Origin: Typha latifolia
Lineage: Eukaryota > Streptophyta > Magnoliopsida > Poales > Typhaceae
Direction of reading: 5' to 3'
Length of the DNA stretch: 64,000 nucleotides
Assembly (NCBI GenBank): GCA_019914945.1
Contig: CM034102.1
Coordinates: forward strand, 248,001-312,000
Shown: positions 39,101-49,535 of the stretch, piece by piece
Numbering within the stretch: position 1 is the first letter of the stretch
Layout: each line of letters starts with the position of its first letter
Translations under genes and position numbers: made by a program
Notes under the pieces: model-generated
Database searches by the model: none
Seen by the model: only the letters and a program-made list of their open reading frames with translations
Told to the model about the DNA's origin: nothing

Positions 39101-39713
39101 TTCCTTTGGTATACTCGCATGCACTCCATCTCTAACTCCTGAAACATGTGATCCTTATCTTCTTCTTTCTCTCCAATCTCTGTCCATATGTGCTACTCCC
39201 ACAAACCAGCAACAAACATATATAAGTATACAATGATTTGATGAAACTGCAACTAAGTTGGCCAACTAAAATGCTCAAGTTAAAATTTTGGTCAAGTTTT
39301 TCAATATATCCAAAAAACGAGTTAAACTCCGTACTTTTCAGATTAAGACGCTACACAATACTTTTCTATGTCATGGATTCACTAGTTTATAAAGTTTATT
39401 CCTTTTCTTGCTGAGAGATTGGACTATTTCTTTCAGAACATAAGCAAAGAAACAGACATGGAACTAGGACAGCAGAGATCACTAAACCAAGAACACTATC
39501 TTCAAAACCCACAGCGAGAGAACATCCCTGATGCTATTAGACCACAGAGAAGAACAAATAGAGATGGAATTTAGAGACGGAGAGACAGAGAGATAAAGAG
39601 AGCGAGAAAGTGAAAACCTCAAGTTCTCTGAGCAAAGCACCACAGGTGGTCTCCATACTGACACTGGCCCGGAGAGCCGGATCGACCCGAAACCCACTCA
39701 CTAATTCCCCCAT
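36141..39713 (-). CDS. MAP65: 65-kDa microtubule-associated protein (MAP65 / Ase1 / PRC1 family)
   Basis: Microtubule-bundling protein that crosslinks antiparallel microtubules in interphase arrays, spindle and phragmoplast. Eleven exons: 39713-39618, 39192-38989, 38287-38030, 37958-37743, 37674-37519, 37445-37286, 37202-37051, 36970-36883, 36816-36743, 36625-36551, 36461-36141. They close in frame at 599 aa, the family size. The start [14 protein letters not shown] is the first ATG in the exon. Most of the protein is coiled coil, including [17 protein letters not shown] in exon 2 and [20 protein letters not shown] in exon 3. The conserved microtubule-binding core includes [17 protein letters not shown] and [19 protein letters not shown], followed by FLYDG. 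The tail is basic and Ser/Thr-rich with TPIPRR and RRLSTTPLN, plausible CDK/MAPK sites. I did not assign a MAP65 subgroup. Confidence 0.94.
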
Positions 39714-42700
39714 CTTCCTCCCCTCTCTTCCTACAAAGAAGACCAAAGAGAAAGAGAACAGAAAGGCAAAAAAGGAGCCAACTTTCCACCCTCTTCACCC
39801 TCCTCGGGCCTCACAAAAGGGCGGCAATAGAAAAAAATAACTCACAAAAGAATGGAGATATAAGAAAAGGCTAAACCCATTTAATAAGTAAAAGTGGCAT
39901 TTCTATGTCTTTTCTCCTCTGGGTTTGCTTTCCCTACTGGTTTAGGAGGGAAGGGAGGGGGACCTCAGTGCAATATTAGAAGCATATGAGCTCCAAGAAG
40001 CAGTTATACATGAGAGAGACAGAGAAAGAGAGTGATGTGATACTATGAGTTGGATTACTTATGTGGGTTTTGAGGAATTTGAGCTGTAGTGTGTTTTGAG
40101 AGGATTAATTGGATTGAGGAAGTGGCCGAAGTGGGAGATTTCTGTACAAGGATTTGACAGCAGCAAGAGGCAAGAGGTGGTGGTATTGAGAAGCAAGCAA
40201 GGGAAGTGAAAAAGAGGAAAGTTGATAGATTTTTAAAAAGTAATTAGTGCTTTGGGAAGTAAATATATAATTAGATTATTTAACCAACAAGCAGAACCTG
40301 TGGAAAATTAATGTATTCATGCAGCTAAAAAAGGTGCATTTGTCTGTATTAAGTTCTCTACATATACTTATTTGTAGTTAAGTAAAGAATTATATTTAAC
40401 TGAAGGGAATTTCTTCTGAAAAAGTTGGAAAGAGAGAGACAGAATCCTTTGTTTCATAGACATTCATTGTTTGGCCAAGAGCTTGTCTTTTCTTAGTTGT
40501 TTGAAGGGGAATCTTTATGTACTACCTCCCATTTAAATATAACTATCATGAAAAGAATATAAAAATTGGCTCCTTTGAAGAATAAAAGAGAGGTATGTAT
40601 CCTTATCTATGGAGAAAAATTGCTTGGCTGTTTTTGTATTTCCTTGCATAAATTGTATTCTCTCTATGTATATATACTTGTTTAAGATCAAAGGAGAGAA
40701 AGAAACTGTATTGTTTATTGCTTTTATATTTAATTTTTAAGGGGAATCATCTTAGATAGGTAGAATATAAGTTTTAGGATTAGATTATGTATTGCTATTT
40801 CATTTGCTATTTGTGGACTGGGATCAGAGGTTGGAATTGATCATCCTGAATTCAACACTTGAGGTGAAAGACAAAGGAGAGGGAATGGACAATGCACCCA
40901 ATCCAGTGATGGAAAGTTTTGGGTGTTTTTGGGTGTGGGAATTATTTGCCTCTTTCCAGTGGCATGTAGTTATGGTGCTAAACCTAGTCGTATCCTAATC
41001 CTTAATAATAAAATATTTTTATATGGTCACATATAAAGCAGAATCTAACTATAAGTGGTTGGCTTCTTTTGCTCAGATATGTTTTTGTTACTTTTTTTTT
41101 TTAAATGAAAAAAATAGTACCACAAGAAAGGGATAGCTTACTCTCCACAGTAGCCAGAGTATTCATTAATGAATAAATAAAGAGGAATTGTAATACAACT
41201 GAAGCAGATGTTGAGTCTTTGTCTGCTCCTTTAGGAACACATATCATTCCTCAACTGGGATAGGAATGGATGGAGAGAGGGATATATTAAAATAAAGACT
41301 AGAAGAAAAGGAAAGAAATGTGACTCCTTACCAGCTTTATTAAACAAATTCCACACTTAATGTTGTAGCTTTGAAGGGATGGTATGTATAACTCTAGAAG
41401 ATAAAAGAATTTGGATAGCCAATCCAACTGCCTTACAAAGAGGAGTATATGTCACTCCTTTTCATTTTAGGCCTAGATGTTGGAGATAGTGTGTGATAGA
41501 GGATTAGAGGAATGCTATTAGGTTTTTTTCGATTATCGACAAAATTAGTGAAGGGAGGGGATTGTATTAAAGACAGAGACATAAGAACTACATAATTAGC
41601 TGGCATGGATGGTGTAAGGTTCATCTACCAAGCATCAACTCAATTCAAATAAATGGTCAATGCATCTAGATCATAGGAAAATGATCATCTTAATTCAGTG
41701 AGTATGACAGTACCAAAATTTTGCTCATCAGCAAGTAACATTCACCTCATCAATCAGAAAAAATAAACTATGGGCTTATAATAATGATGAAATTAAGGGA
41801 TAAATCGGTCAATAACTAGTAAGAGTTATAGGATAAGACATGCTTATATGACTTAGCTTGCAGATTTGTTACTTCAATTGCGTCGCTGCTCATGGGTATT
41901 TGAAATTCACGTGGATCATCAGAATAACTTGCCTTGATGGTAGATTATAAGGAAAAGATTTGTTGGAAGGCCCCATCCATGTACTTATCAAAGCATATAT
42001 ATGCTCAGAAAATCACAAATGACCATCATCTAAACTTCTTGCCAACTATATCTCAATCACAGTTAGTTGCGTGACCATAATGTGCAGTGGTCCATGGATT
42101 TATTTCCATGCACTAGGATGATGGATTGAGATAATTTAAACCAGCTTAATTTTAACTATATAAGCTTATTAACGGACGATGATTAGAACAAGCAATTCAT
42201 GTAACTAACAAAATCACAGCCATCTGTAGTTCATTACAAATTTTACGAGTTATTACAAAGACAATATGGCTTCCATTTGATATTTGAACAGCTCTAGAAC
42301 AAATGACATACCATTGGCTTTAACATCTGGTTGCGTTTTACTGCTACGTCGAATTGTCCTTTTCGTGAGCTCTTTTAGTTGCACAGCTTTGATTTCCATA
42401 ACTCTATTTTCTGAGGGTTCATAAATCCCACCAAATTAGAGAAGTTGATAGGATACCTGCAGGAGGATTAAGTGCTACGACAGCAATGAAAACATGAAGA
42501 AGATGCAAAGAAATGCTAGGTCGGATGCAAGAAAATTCTCTTCTTGAATGAAATACTACCATATCTGGCATGACTTGTATGCATCATAACAAATCACACT
42601 CTAGTTTCCAACAAGAGATGACTTGAAAGTGTAGACAGCGTCATCTATAATGCTCTGTGTATGTTGCAGTATGATCAAAGCAAGGTTCCTTTCCTATCTG

Positions 42701-43525
42701 TACTAACTCAATCTCCAATTTCAACAAGTTAGTGAGCTACAGTGTGCCACATTATAATGCATGTAGAAGCTTGTTCTAAGTCTAGTAACTTATCAACTAC
42801 TGTAAAAACTTAAGCTATTAAAGAACAATGATTTTTATATTTTTATACTCTAACAAAGTCAAACAAAATACAACTACTTTTTGAACAAGATAAGTTAGCT
42901 CTATTGCATAGAAGGCTCCAATCTACTATAGATCAGAACCAAATAGATGATTTAATCTTATAGAGGTCAGAGGATAATGGTCTGAAAGGTTATATTTGCA
43001 AGAAACCAACTTATTGACCTAAACTAGTAATTTTGGGGAAGATCATCACAGATGTCATGAGAAATATGTGATCTTTACATGGCCCCAGTCATCACTGGCG
43101 GCCTATGCCATATGCTTCCTCCCCAAGAAGGGAATGCTTGAGGCTTGGTCTCAATACTAGATTCTGTAGAATTCCAGCTCGCCATTTATGCATTGACATC
43201 ACAAGATAAAGATTAAGCATTAAAGAGACGATGACTTTGTTGAACCTACCCTTGCTTTACAATCATTTGTAATGCTCACTTGGTCAGGTCAAGAACAGAG
43301 TTAACATCTATTTGCATCTTGCTATACTAATCTCTACTCATTTGAAAATAACCAGCCGAATCAAAATTTTAACCAGGACAACCCAAACAATTAATGACAC
43401 AAATAAACTCCAACAGATCTAGAATATCATTGTTATCCCACTTACATCATTAATCAGCTGACCTGGAATTCACTAAATGCAAGTCTTGGCAAAACTATGT
43501 CATGCTAAGCATCACAATGGAAATC
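39714..43525. other. Spacer between MAP65 and cyclin J18 genes
   Basis: The left 150 bases hold the MAP65 leader (CT-rich on plus, GA-rich on the transcribed strand), and the right 250 bases the cyclin 3' UTR. In between I see AT-rich sequence with no gene, RNA or clear mobile element. Confidence 0.55.
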
Positions 43526-46295
43526 TCAATTGGTCTTCTGCTTCATGCCCTCAGGTTGCAGCACATGCATAAGAATGTTCACCACAATCTCCCCAATTTC
43601 CTCTTCATCATAGGATGTAACAAATTTCACTGCAACAGTGTCAGGTAACGTTTTAGCCTAAATGAATAATAATGCTTTAAAAATTTATAATAACTGATCT
43701 AATACTATTGTTTCACTTCTCCAGACACTAACTGGAAAATCTTTACAAAGTTAGGATATGAATTAAGGGAACCACTGTCAATTATTAAAACACAGAAAAT
43801 AGAAGGGCTTGTGCAAGCTCTCTACATAATACCTCCAAAGATGGTCCTTTATTGTCAATAAGACCACTTTATTACACAGTCAGTGGGCCACATTTCAGCC
43901 AGATGTGAAAGTTTATAAATCATAGGCTCTATACATAAGTCGTTAATGATCACAGAAAAAAAAATGATCTGCACATACACACATGAAGTACACTTCTAAT
44001 GTTGATCATTAAAGAGATGATCACAAGTTAGAAAAACTTGTATTAGGTGAACTCAGTATATGATTCACCCTTCTGATGCTCTGCTCTTGACATCAATAAA
44101 ACAGAGGCATCTTTTAATTTTCTACTGTACAGAGAGATGTTGGGCAAGACCTGTAATCTGCAAATGTTTATAGGTAATATAGGGCTTGATGTTTTTGCCC
44201 ACCGAAAGTTTGAAATTGTAGAAGTAACAAGAACAAGAAGACATCTTGGCATGTGCATTATATGTGTTTGCTCATTAGCACTGGAGAAGTATGAAGTAAT
44301 AGATTACTGATAAAAAGATACTGACGGATTAGATAACAAGATAGTTACCCCAAGGAAGAATTGGAAACTCCCATCGCTGCTTAGGGACCGAGATGACATA
44401 TGCTGTGATCTGCAACGTCACAGCAAATAGTACAACTCAGTGGAAAACAGGCGTAAGGAATCTATTTTTGATATGTTTGCTTCTGAGATAGTTCATTTAA
44501 TGAACATACGAGAGTTGATGCTGCAAGTGAACAGGGGGAGTTAAAAAGAACTGAAGTTTCTTCAGTTTCATAGAGAAGATCCATGACCTCCATGCACACA
44601 TCAAAGTTCATGAGATCTGCCATCTTTGATAGTTCCCTGATGAGAAATCATAGTATCAATACTGGAAAGAAAAAGAAAGGAAATTAAGAGATATAACACT
44701 TGCATTACCATTTTCTTGCATTTTCCAAATTGTTCAGGCATATTTACCAGATTGCTCAGAAAAGCTATTGTGATTTATAATACACAAAAGATCATCAACT
44801 ACAGATTTACTAGCAGTGAGCTCGGGCCATGTTTGCTTGTCTAAGAAAATTGAACTACAAATATGCACAGGAATTATATGGAATTCTGGAGTCCTCTACT
44901 ATACAGTACTCAGAGAAACATCCACATCATGTCATTGAGCATTCTAGTTGATAAGATCTTTGCACACACTTATGAATGAATAGTACTTGACAATTATTAT
45001 TTCGTAAAAGGCAAGAGCATCAGAAACTCTTTTCAGATACAAGATTGCTTGCATTTAGTCTGGACTGAGAAAGAGAAAAACTGAAAGAGATCAATAGTTG
45101 AGATTATGAGTACCTGAACTGGATGTAAAGATCCTCAAGGTAGACAAATGGTATGCTGGATGCTCCAATGTCATATGCCAATACCTTGCATCATTGAGGA
45201 GAGAAAAGAGAAGATATCAACTATTTCATATCATATCTTCATCATATAAAAAAGGTAGCACTACCTCCATAAAAATCAACTCCTGCACATAAAAACAGCC
45301 ACTGCTGAATTACAATAGAACAGAAGGAAAGAAAGGAAAAATCCAGAAGGAAATTGCTTGTATAACCCACAGCCTGCACGAAATCACGGGAAGTGAAATG
45401 CTGGTCACTGATGAGCTTGTCTCCCAAAGACTTCAGGCTCTTCACAGAGAGTGGTCCAGAGTCGTGAATCTGTCGCTCATATCATGCAAAGAAAGACATG
45501 AGGCATTATTGTAAGAAGAAATTTCTTCATATTGCAATTTAATTTGGTCTTATTGCAGAAATCCTCCTCCTTTTTCAGATATGCATGGAAGAAAAAAATA
45601 TCACATCTAATTCCTTCAAAGGAATATCATACTTTCTTTCTTTTATGTTGAGTAAAATGCCCATAATTTATGCACATGCATCTGAAAAAGGAGTTGATTG
45701 TAAAACTGTTAAAAAGGAGGCAGTGAGGCTGAAATCTAGGTGGTGATATGCAAAAAGAAAGGAAATCCATCAAAAAACTGGAATGGGGGAGAAGGGGAGG
45801 AAGCGTTACTTTGCTAGAGATCCAAATAGAGACGAGGGCAAAGAGCTGCAAGTTGCTCGCCCTCATAGGGCGCAAGAGCCAACTATCTGCAAGTCTACAT
45901 TCCCTGCGACGACCAAGAAGAGAGCCTGAAGAGCAAATGCTAAATAATAATAATAATATAAAAAAAATAACAAAAGGCAGCAGAGCAAATGCTATAATAT
46001 ATAGGAAATTTAGTACCTTTTTTGAAACGAGGGGAAGAATCGATCAGCGAAGAAGGCGAGCGCGGTGTACTTGACGATGGGACGAAGCTGGAGTTGCTTT
46101 GGGAGAAGAATCGGAGGAAGATTTTAGGTTATTTGATCTCTGAATGTACTATTTTCCAAGCTTTTGGGATTCGAATGTGGAAATTTAGGGTTTCTGGGGA
46201 CTTACTAGGGAGGCATGTAGCAGGAACTCCAGCAGCTGATGTCGCAAGCTCGGAGTCAGGGACACGGAGCTGGAGGACCAAATCTCCACCCCCAT
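43526..46295 (-). CDS. CYCJ18: Cyclin J18
   Basis: Plant J-type cyclin, a divergent single-copy class thought to partner a CDK; its role is poorly known. Nine exons: 46295-46206, 46096-46017, 45903-45810, 45469-45371, 45282-45265, 45184-45114, 44636-44510, 44409-44349, 43629-43526; 247 aa. The core matches the family: RPIVKYTALAFFADRF, WLLRPMRASNLQLFALVSIWISSK, LSVKSLKSLGDKLI, VLAYDIGASSIPFVYLEDL, FDVCMEVMDLLYE and VPKQRWEFPILPWVKFVTS. Exon 5 is an 18-base microexon (residues 122-127, ELIFME). Its inclusion is supported by phase and by alignment with the helix that follows the DFVQA motif. The start ATG (46295) fits the family N-terminus. An L1 retrotransposon in the same orientation lies 30 bases upstream, so the original promoter is displaced to beyond 48454. 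Confidence 0.93.
45265..45282 (-). other. 18-base microexon of cyclin J18
   Basis: Flanked by CAG at 45285-45283 and GT at 45264-45263, this exon encodes six residues (ELIFME) that the cyclin fold needs between DFVQA and VLAYDIG. Skipping it would keep the reading frame and delete these six residues. Confidence 0.85.
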
Positions 46296-46311
46296 CTCTC
46301 CGACTGTTCCT

Positions 46312-46325
46312 TTGGCGGGAATGCG
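46312..46325. repeat. Target-site duplication of the L1 element, 3' side copy
   Basis: TTGGCGGGAATGCG is repeated exactly at 48454-48467 and directly abuts the element's A-tail (T on the plus strand). Two further T bases match at both ends but could belong to the tail. Confidence 0.95.
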
Positions 46326-48453
46326 TTTTTTTTTTTTTTTTTTTTTTTTTTTGATAAACTGGCTAGATTAGGCTGGCCTACGTTACAGCAGGAGTAAACG
46401 CCTCCTCCAATACAAGGTTACGGAGTTCCACAGGGAGAGGGTCCATCGGCCCCAGCCGAACTGCCCCCAGCCCCCGCTTCCCTCGGTTTGCCGCCCAGTC
46501 GGCCACCTTATTTGCCTCTCGCCTTACATGCTTCAGGCGATGACTTACAAAAGAGCTGAGTAAAACATTACACTCAGCAACTAACCCCCTCAGTTCCCAC
46601 GGGCAGCTAACTTTTTGCTGAATAATCCGAACCAACTCGCGTGAGTCAGATTCAACCTCCACCTTGGCATAGCCGGCCGCAAGTCGCAGTGCCAGCCGGA
46701 GGGCGTGGCCCTCGGTTCGCAGCACCGACTCGCCCACAGCCGGTTCCCATGCAGCCGCGATCAAAGCTCCATCCGCAGCCCTTATAACTGCTCCTGCACC
46801 ACCGAGACAGTCGCTCCCGGAGAACGCACCATCGACATTAACCTTAATCCACCCGTCAGCTGGGTGCGTCCACCTTGCCACCTGCAGCCTCGCCCGAGTT
46901 GCCCTTGGCCGACCTTCCCTGGCATAGTCCTTCGCAAGTTGGACGGCTTGTCGGACTAGCATGTCTACGTGCATTTCACCTCCACCAAAAACCCTAGCGT
47001 TCCGCAGCTTCCAAAGCAACCATAGCGTGGACGCTATTTTTGCCTTGCAGGCCCCAGTTGTCCGCCCGTTCCACGTGCCGGCCGTAGTGATCCGGTCCCG
47101 AGTCACCCCGGAAGGCCACTCCTCACCCCTGCCTTGGTTTATAGCCGCGCGCGCGCGATTTCCTTCGCCACCCCGCACGCGAAGAACAGTGATCGGTACT
47201 CTCCCGATATAACTCGCACATGGCACGGTTCTCGTCCGGCCAATTCCGCATCGCGTAGAGCCGCTCCCGTGTGGTCAGCCTCCCCCATAGCAGCTTCCAT
47301 GCAAACAGGCGAACTCTCGGAGTGACCCGCAGGCGCCAAAGTTCCGTCCATCCTGCCCAACAGTCTGGACCGCTCGGGGTGATGAAGGCGTAGATGGCTT
47401 TGGCCTTGGGTTCACCAGCTCGTTCCGGCCACCAGATCCACCTGTCCGGACCAGACTCCTCCGTCAGCTCCGCGGTGCCAATCTGGAAGGCCAGATCGAC
47501 TCCGGCTTCACCCACCAGTCGGTCTGCCTGTCCCCTGGCCTCCGAAATGAGGTCGCTGACGAGCAGTTCCTCATTCATCAGCCTCGGGTGTATTTGCCGT
47601 GGCTGGCGATTCCATGGAACTGCAGAAAGCCAAGGTTCCCGCGCCGCCTTGGTCGTGCTTCCATTGCCAATGAGTTTGCGACACCCTCCGCGAATTGTGA
47701 CCGCCGTGTTAACCAACGCTCGCCACACCCAAGAAGCCCGTGCTGGAACTCTAGGGCTCCAGGGGTCTAGTTCCCCGTACTTGGCTCTTAGTAGCTTCAC
47801 CCACGGGCTTTCCTGCCGGTTTAGGACCTTGAATACTAGTTTTCCGAGGAGCGCGGCCCTTGCCTCCTTCAACCTTCTTATCGCCAAGCCCCCTTCTTCC
47901 TTTGAGCTCGTCACAGTGTTCCAGTTCTGGAGGTGGAGGCCTCGGCCTGCCCCGCTCTCCCATAGGAAGGACCAGGCTTTCTTCTCGATCGCCTGCAGGA
48001 TGGTATCCGGCAGCCACGTGCATCCCATCCAGTACGTCGGAATGGCCATGATCGTGGCGTTTATTAGGGTGAGTTTTCCTGCAGTGGAGAGAACCCCTCG
48101 TTTCCACCCGGCAAGTTTCCTACCCACGCGGTCGACCAGCGCCTGGTGTTCCCGGACCCTTACCCGACGGTCCGAGATGAGCACACCCAGGTAGGTGAAC
48201 GGCATGGTCGCCGGTTTGATTCCCAAGCAGTTGCAGAGCAGCGTCTCCCTCTCCTTGTCAATCCACCAGGGGAGGAGAAGCTGAGACTTCTCTAGGTTAA
48301 CCTTTTGATTGGTTAGCTTGGTGTAGTCTGCTAGGCACTCTTGGATGCTCCGTGCATTCAACTCCGTCGCCTGTACCGTGATGAGGAGATCATCCTCATA
48401 TAACAGGTGAGTGAGCTGGGCCTCCCCTTCCCGGTAGCCCGTCAGCTGACCGC
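46326..48453 (-). mobile_element. 5'-truncated L1-type non-LTR retrotransposon
   Basis: Read on the minus strand, the element starts within the reverse transcriptase domain and ends in a 27-base A tail (T run at 46326-46352). Perfect 14-base target duplications flank it at 46312-46325 and 48454-48467. Content in order: the end of the RT domain with LLYEDDLLI (YxDD catalytic motif, about 48380-48410), RT thumb, zinc-knuckle-like RVT region (GWTELWRLRVTPRVRLFAWKL is recognisable in it) and a plant-type RNase H domain near the 3' end. The RNase H part keeps VNVDGAF, TEGHAL, ESDSRELV and NKVADWAA. GC content is clearly higher than in surrounding DNA. At least one or two frameshifts near 47130-47240 split the ORF, so it is not autonomous. 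The perfect duplication and intact tail suggest a fairly recent insertion. Confidence 0.96.
46378..48410 (-). pseudogene. Remnant ORF2 (reverse transcriptase end, RVT zinc region and RNase H) of the L1
   Basis: Two long frames, about 47123-48410 and 46378-47226, overlap in different phases. Together they represent the C-terminal half of an L1 ORF2. The frame breaks within the cysteine-rich segment (around the DH and LFFACGVAKE motifs, which lie in different frames). The endonuclease and most of the RT fingers and palm are missing because of 5' truncation. The plus-strand open frames over this segment are antisense artefacts. Confidence 0.9.
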
Positions 48454-48467
48454 TTGGCGGGAATGCG
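48454..48467. repeat. Target-site duplication of the L1 element, 5' side copy
   Basis: TTGGCGGGAATGCG, identical to 46312-46325. Sequence rightward from here is the pre-insertion upstream region of cyclin J18. Confidence 0.95.
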
Positions 48468-49535
48468 TTGCGAATGGATGTTAATATACGGCATCGCAGG
48501 GGCAGCGGATCCTTTATAGCCAGATGATGTAGGATTTCGCTACAACCAGATGATGTGATGTAATGTCTGATGTATTTCTGCTACGTATCATGTTGTAGAC
48601 CGACGATAGGAAGTATTCACAAATAAAATCGAACTAATGTAACTTTTTAACATTGCTTCCGGTCGTCTTGCAATACCTGATAGGATTATACAGCTTGTCC
48701 TGATAACCCTAACGAGTAAGGCCACAAATAAGACACTAGCCTTTTTGTCCATACCAAACATATTAAGCATCCTAAGACCAAGAAAAACCTTGAAAAACTC
48801 TTTAATATCATCTCTTCCTCTTTTACTATAGTTTTTGCAGGTCAATGTTGGGCCTATATATCGGCCAGTCAAGATTCTTTGCAACTCGCTCTTCCAACCG
48901 AAACTGACCTGATTGAACTCATTCCATCAATTATTGCTTTGGGGAATCCGGTGACGGCCAGGTGCAGTCCATTGTAAGAACCCAAAGAGTTTTTTCCTGA
49001 TGGCATGAACCTAGAAGCATAGTTTGTCACCCGCTCTGCATAGGATTGCTGTACTTTCGTCATTTACCTACTCATCCATAATATAGACATAACACTTACC
49101 AGAGCAACTGCAATTTTATGGGTTCCACTCTTACATGTCACTAGCATCACGGTAATTGGAACAACATATTAAGGATAAAAATAAAATGTGACCTCGCTGT
49201 AACATCTAAACACGGTATATTATCTATATCCCATAGCAGATTCCAGATTAGAACATGCACTAACTGTCTATACTGCATAGCAGATTCAAGATTAGGGCAA
49301 TGATCCAACCGCAGTAGTGGCTATAGATTCTTCTTTTGATGTAATTTGGTGCCTCTCACAATTGTTTTCCTCATTTACTAGTTCTTTACACAGCATGTTA
49401 AATTGAGTTGGACTAAGCCGATAAAATCAGCTTTCTCAGCTCATGCAGCAGCACAAGCGGAAAACAAGCAACTCTGATGGGAAAAAAATGTGAAATGTCA
49501 GGTGTGCAATTTAGTCCCGTACTCCACAGCTACGG
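48468..49535. other. Former cyclin J18 promoter region and DAK 3' flank
   Basis: Immediately after the duplicated target comes the ancestral cyclin upstream sequence, including a small repeated CCAGATGATGT motif at about 48519-48559. Two unassigned minus-strand frames (48588-48884, 48869-49063) resemble no family I recognise and may be decayed transposon. The right end should hold the DAK 3' UTR. Confidence 0.5.

Noticed and set aside
47394..48194. 266-codon plus-strand frame
   Set aside because: Antisense of the L1 reverse-transcriptase region, which explains the sequence fully.
48588..49063. Two adjacent minus-strand frames between the L1 and DAK genes
   Set aside because: No recognisable motif, no good splice link and different phases; not enough to call a gene or a named transposon.
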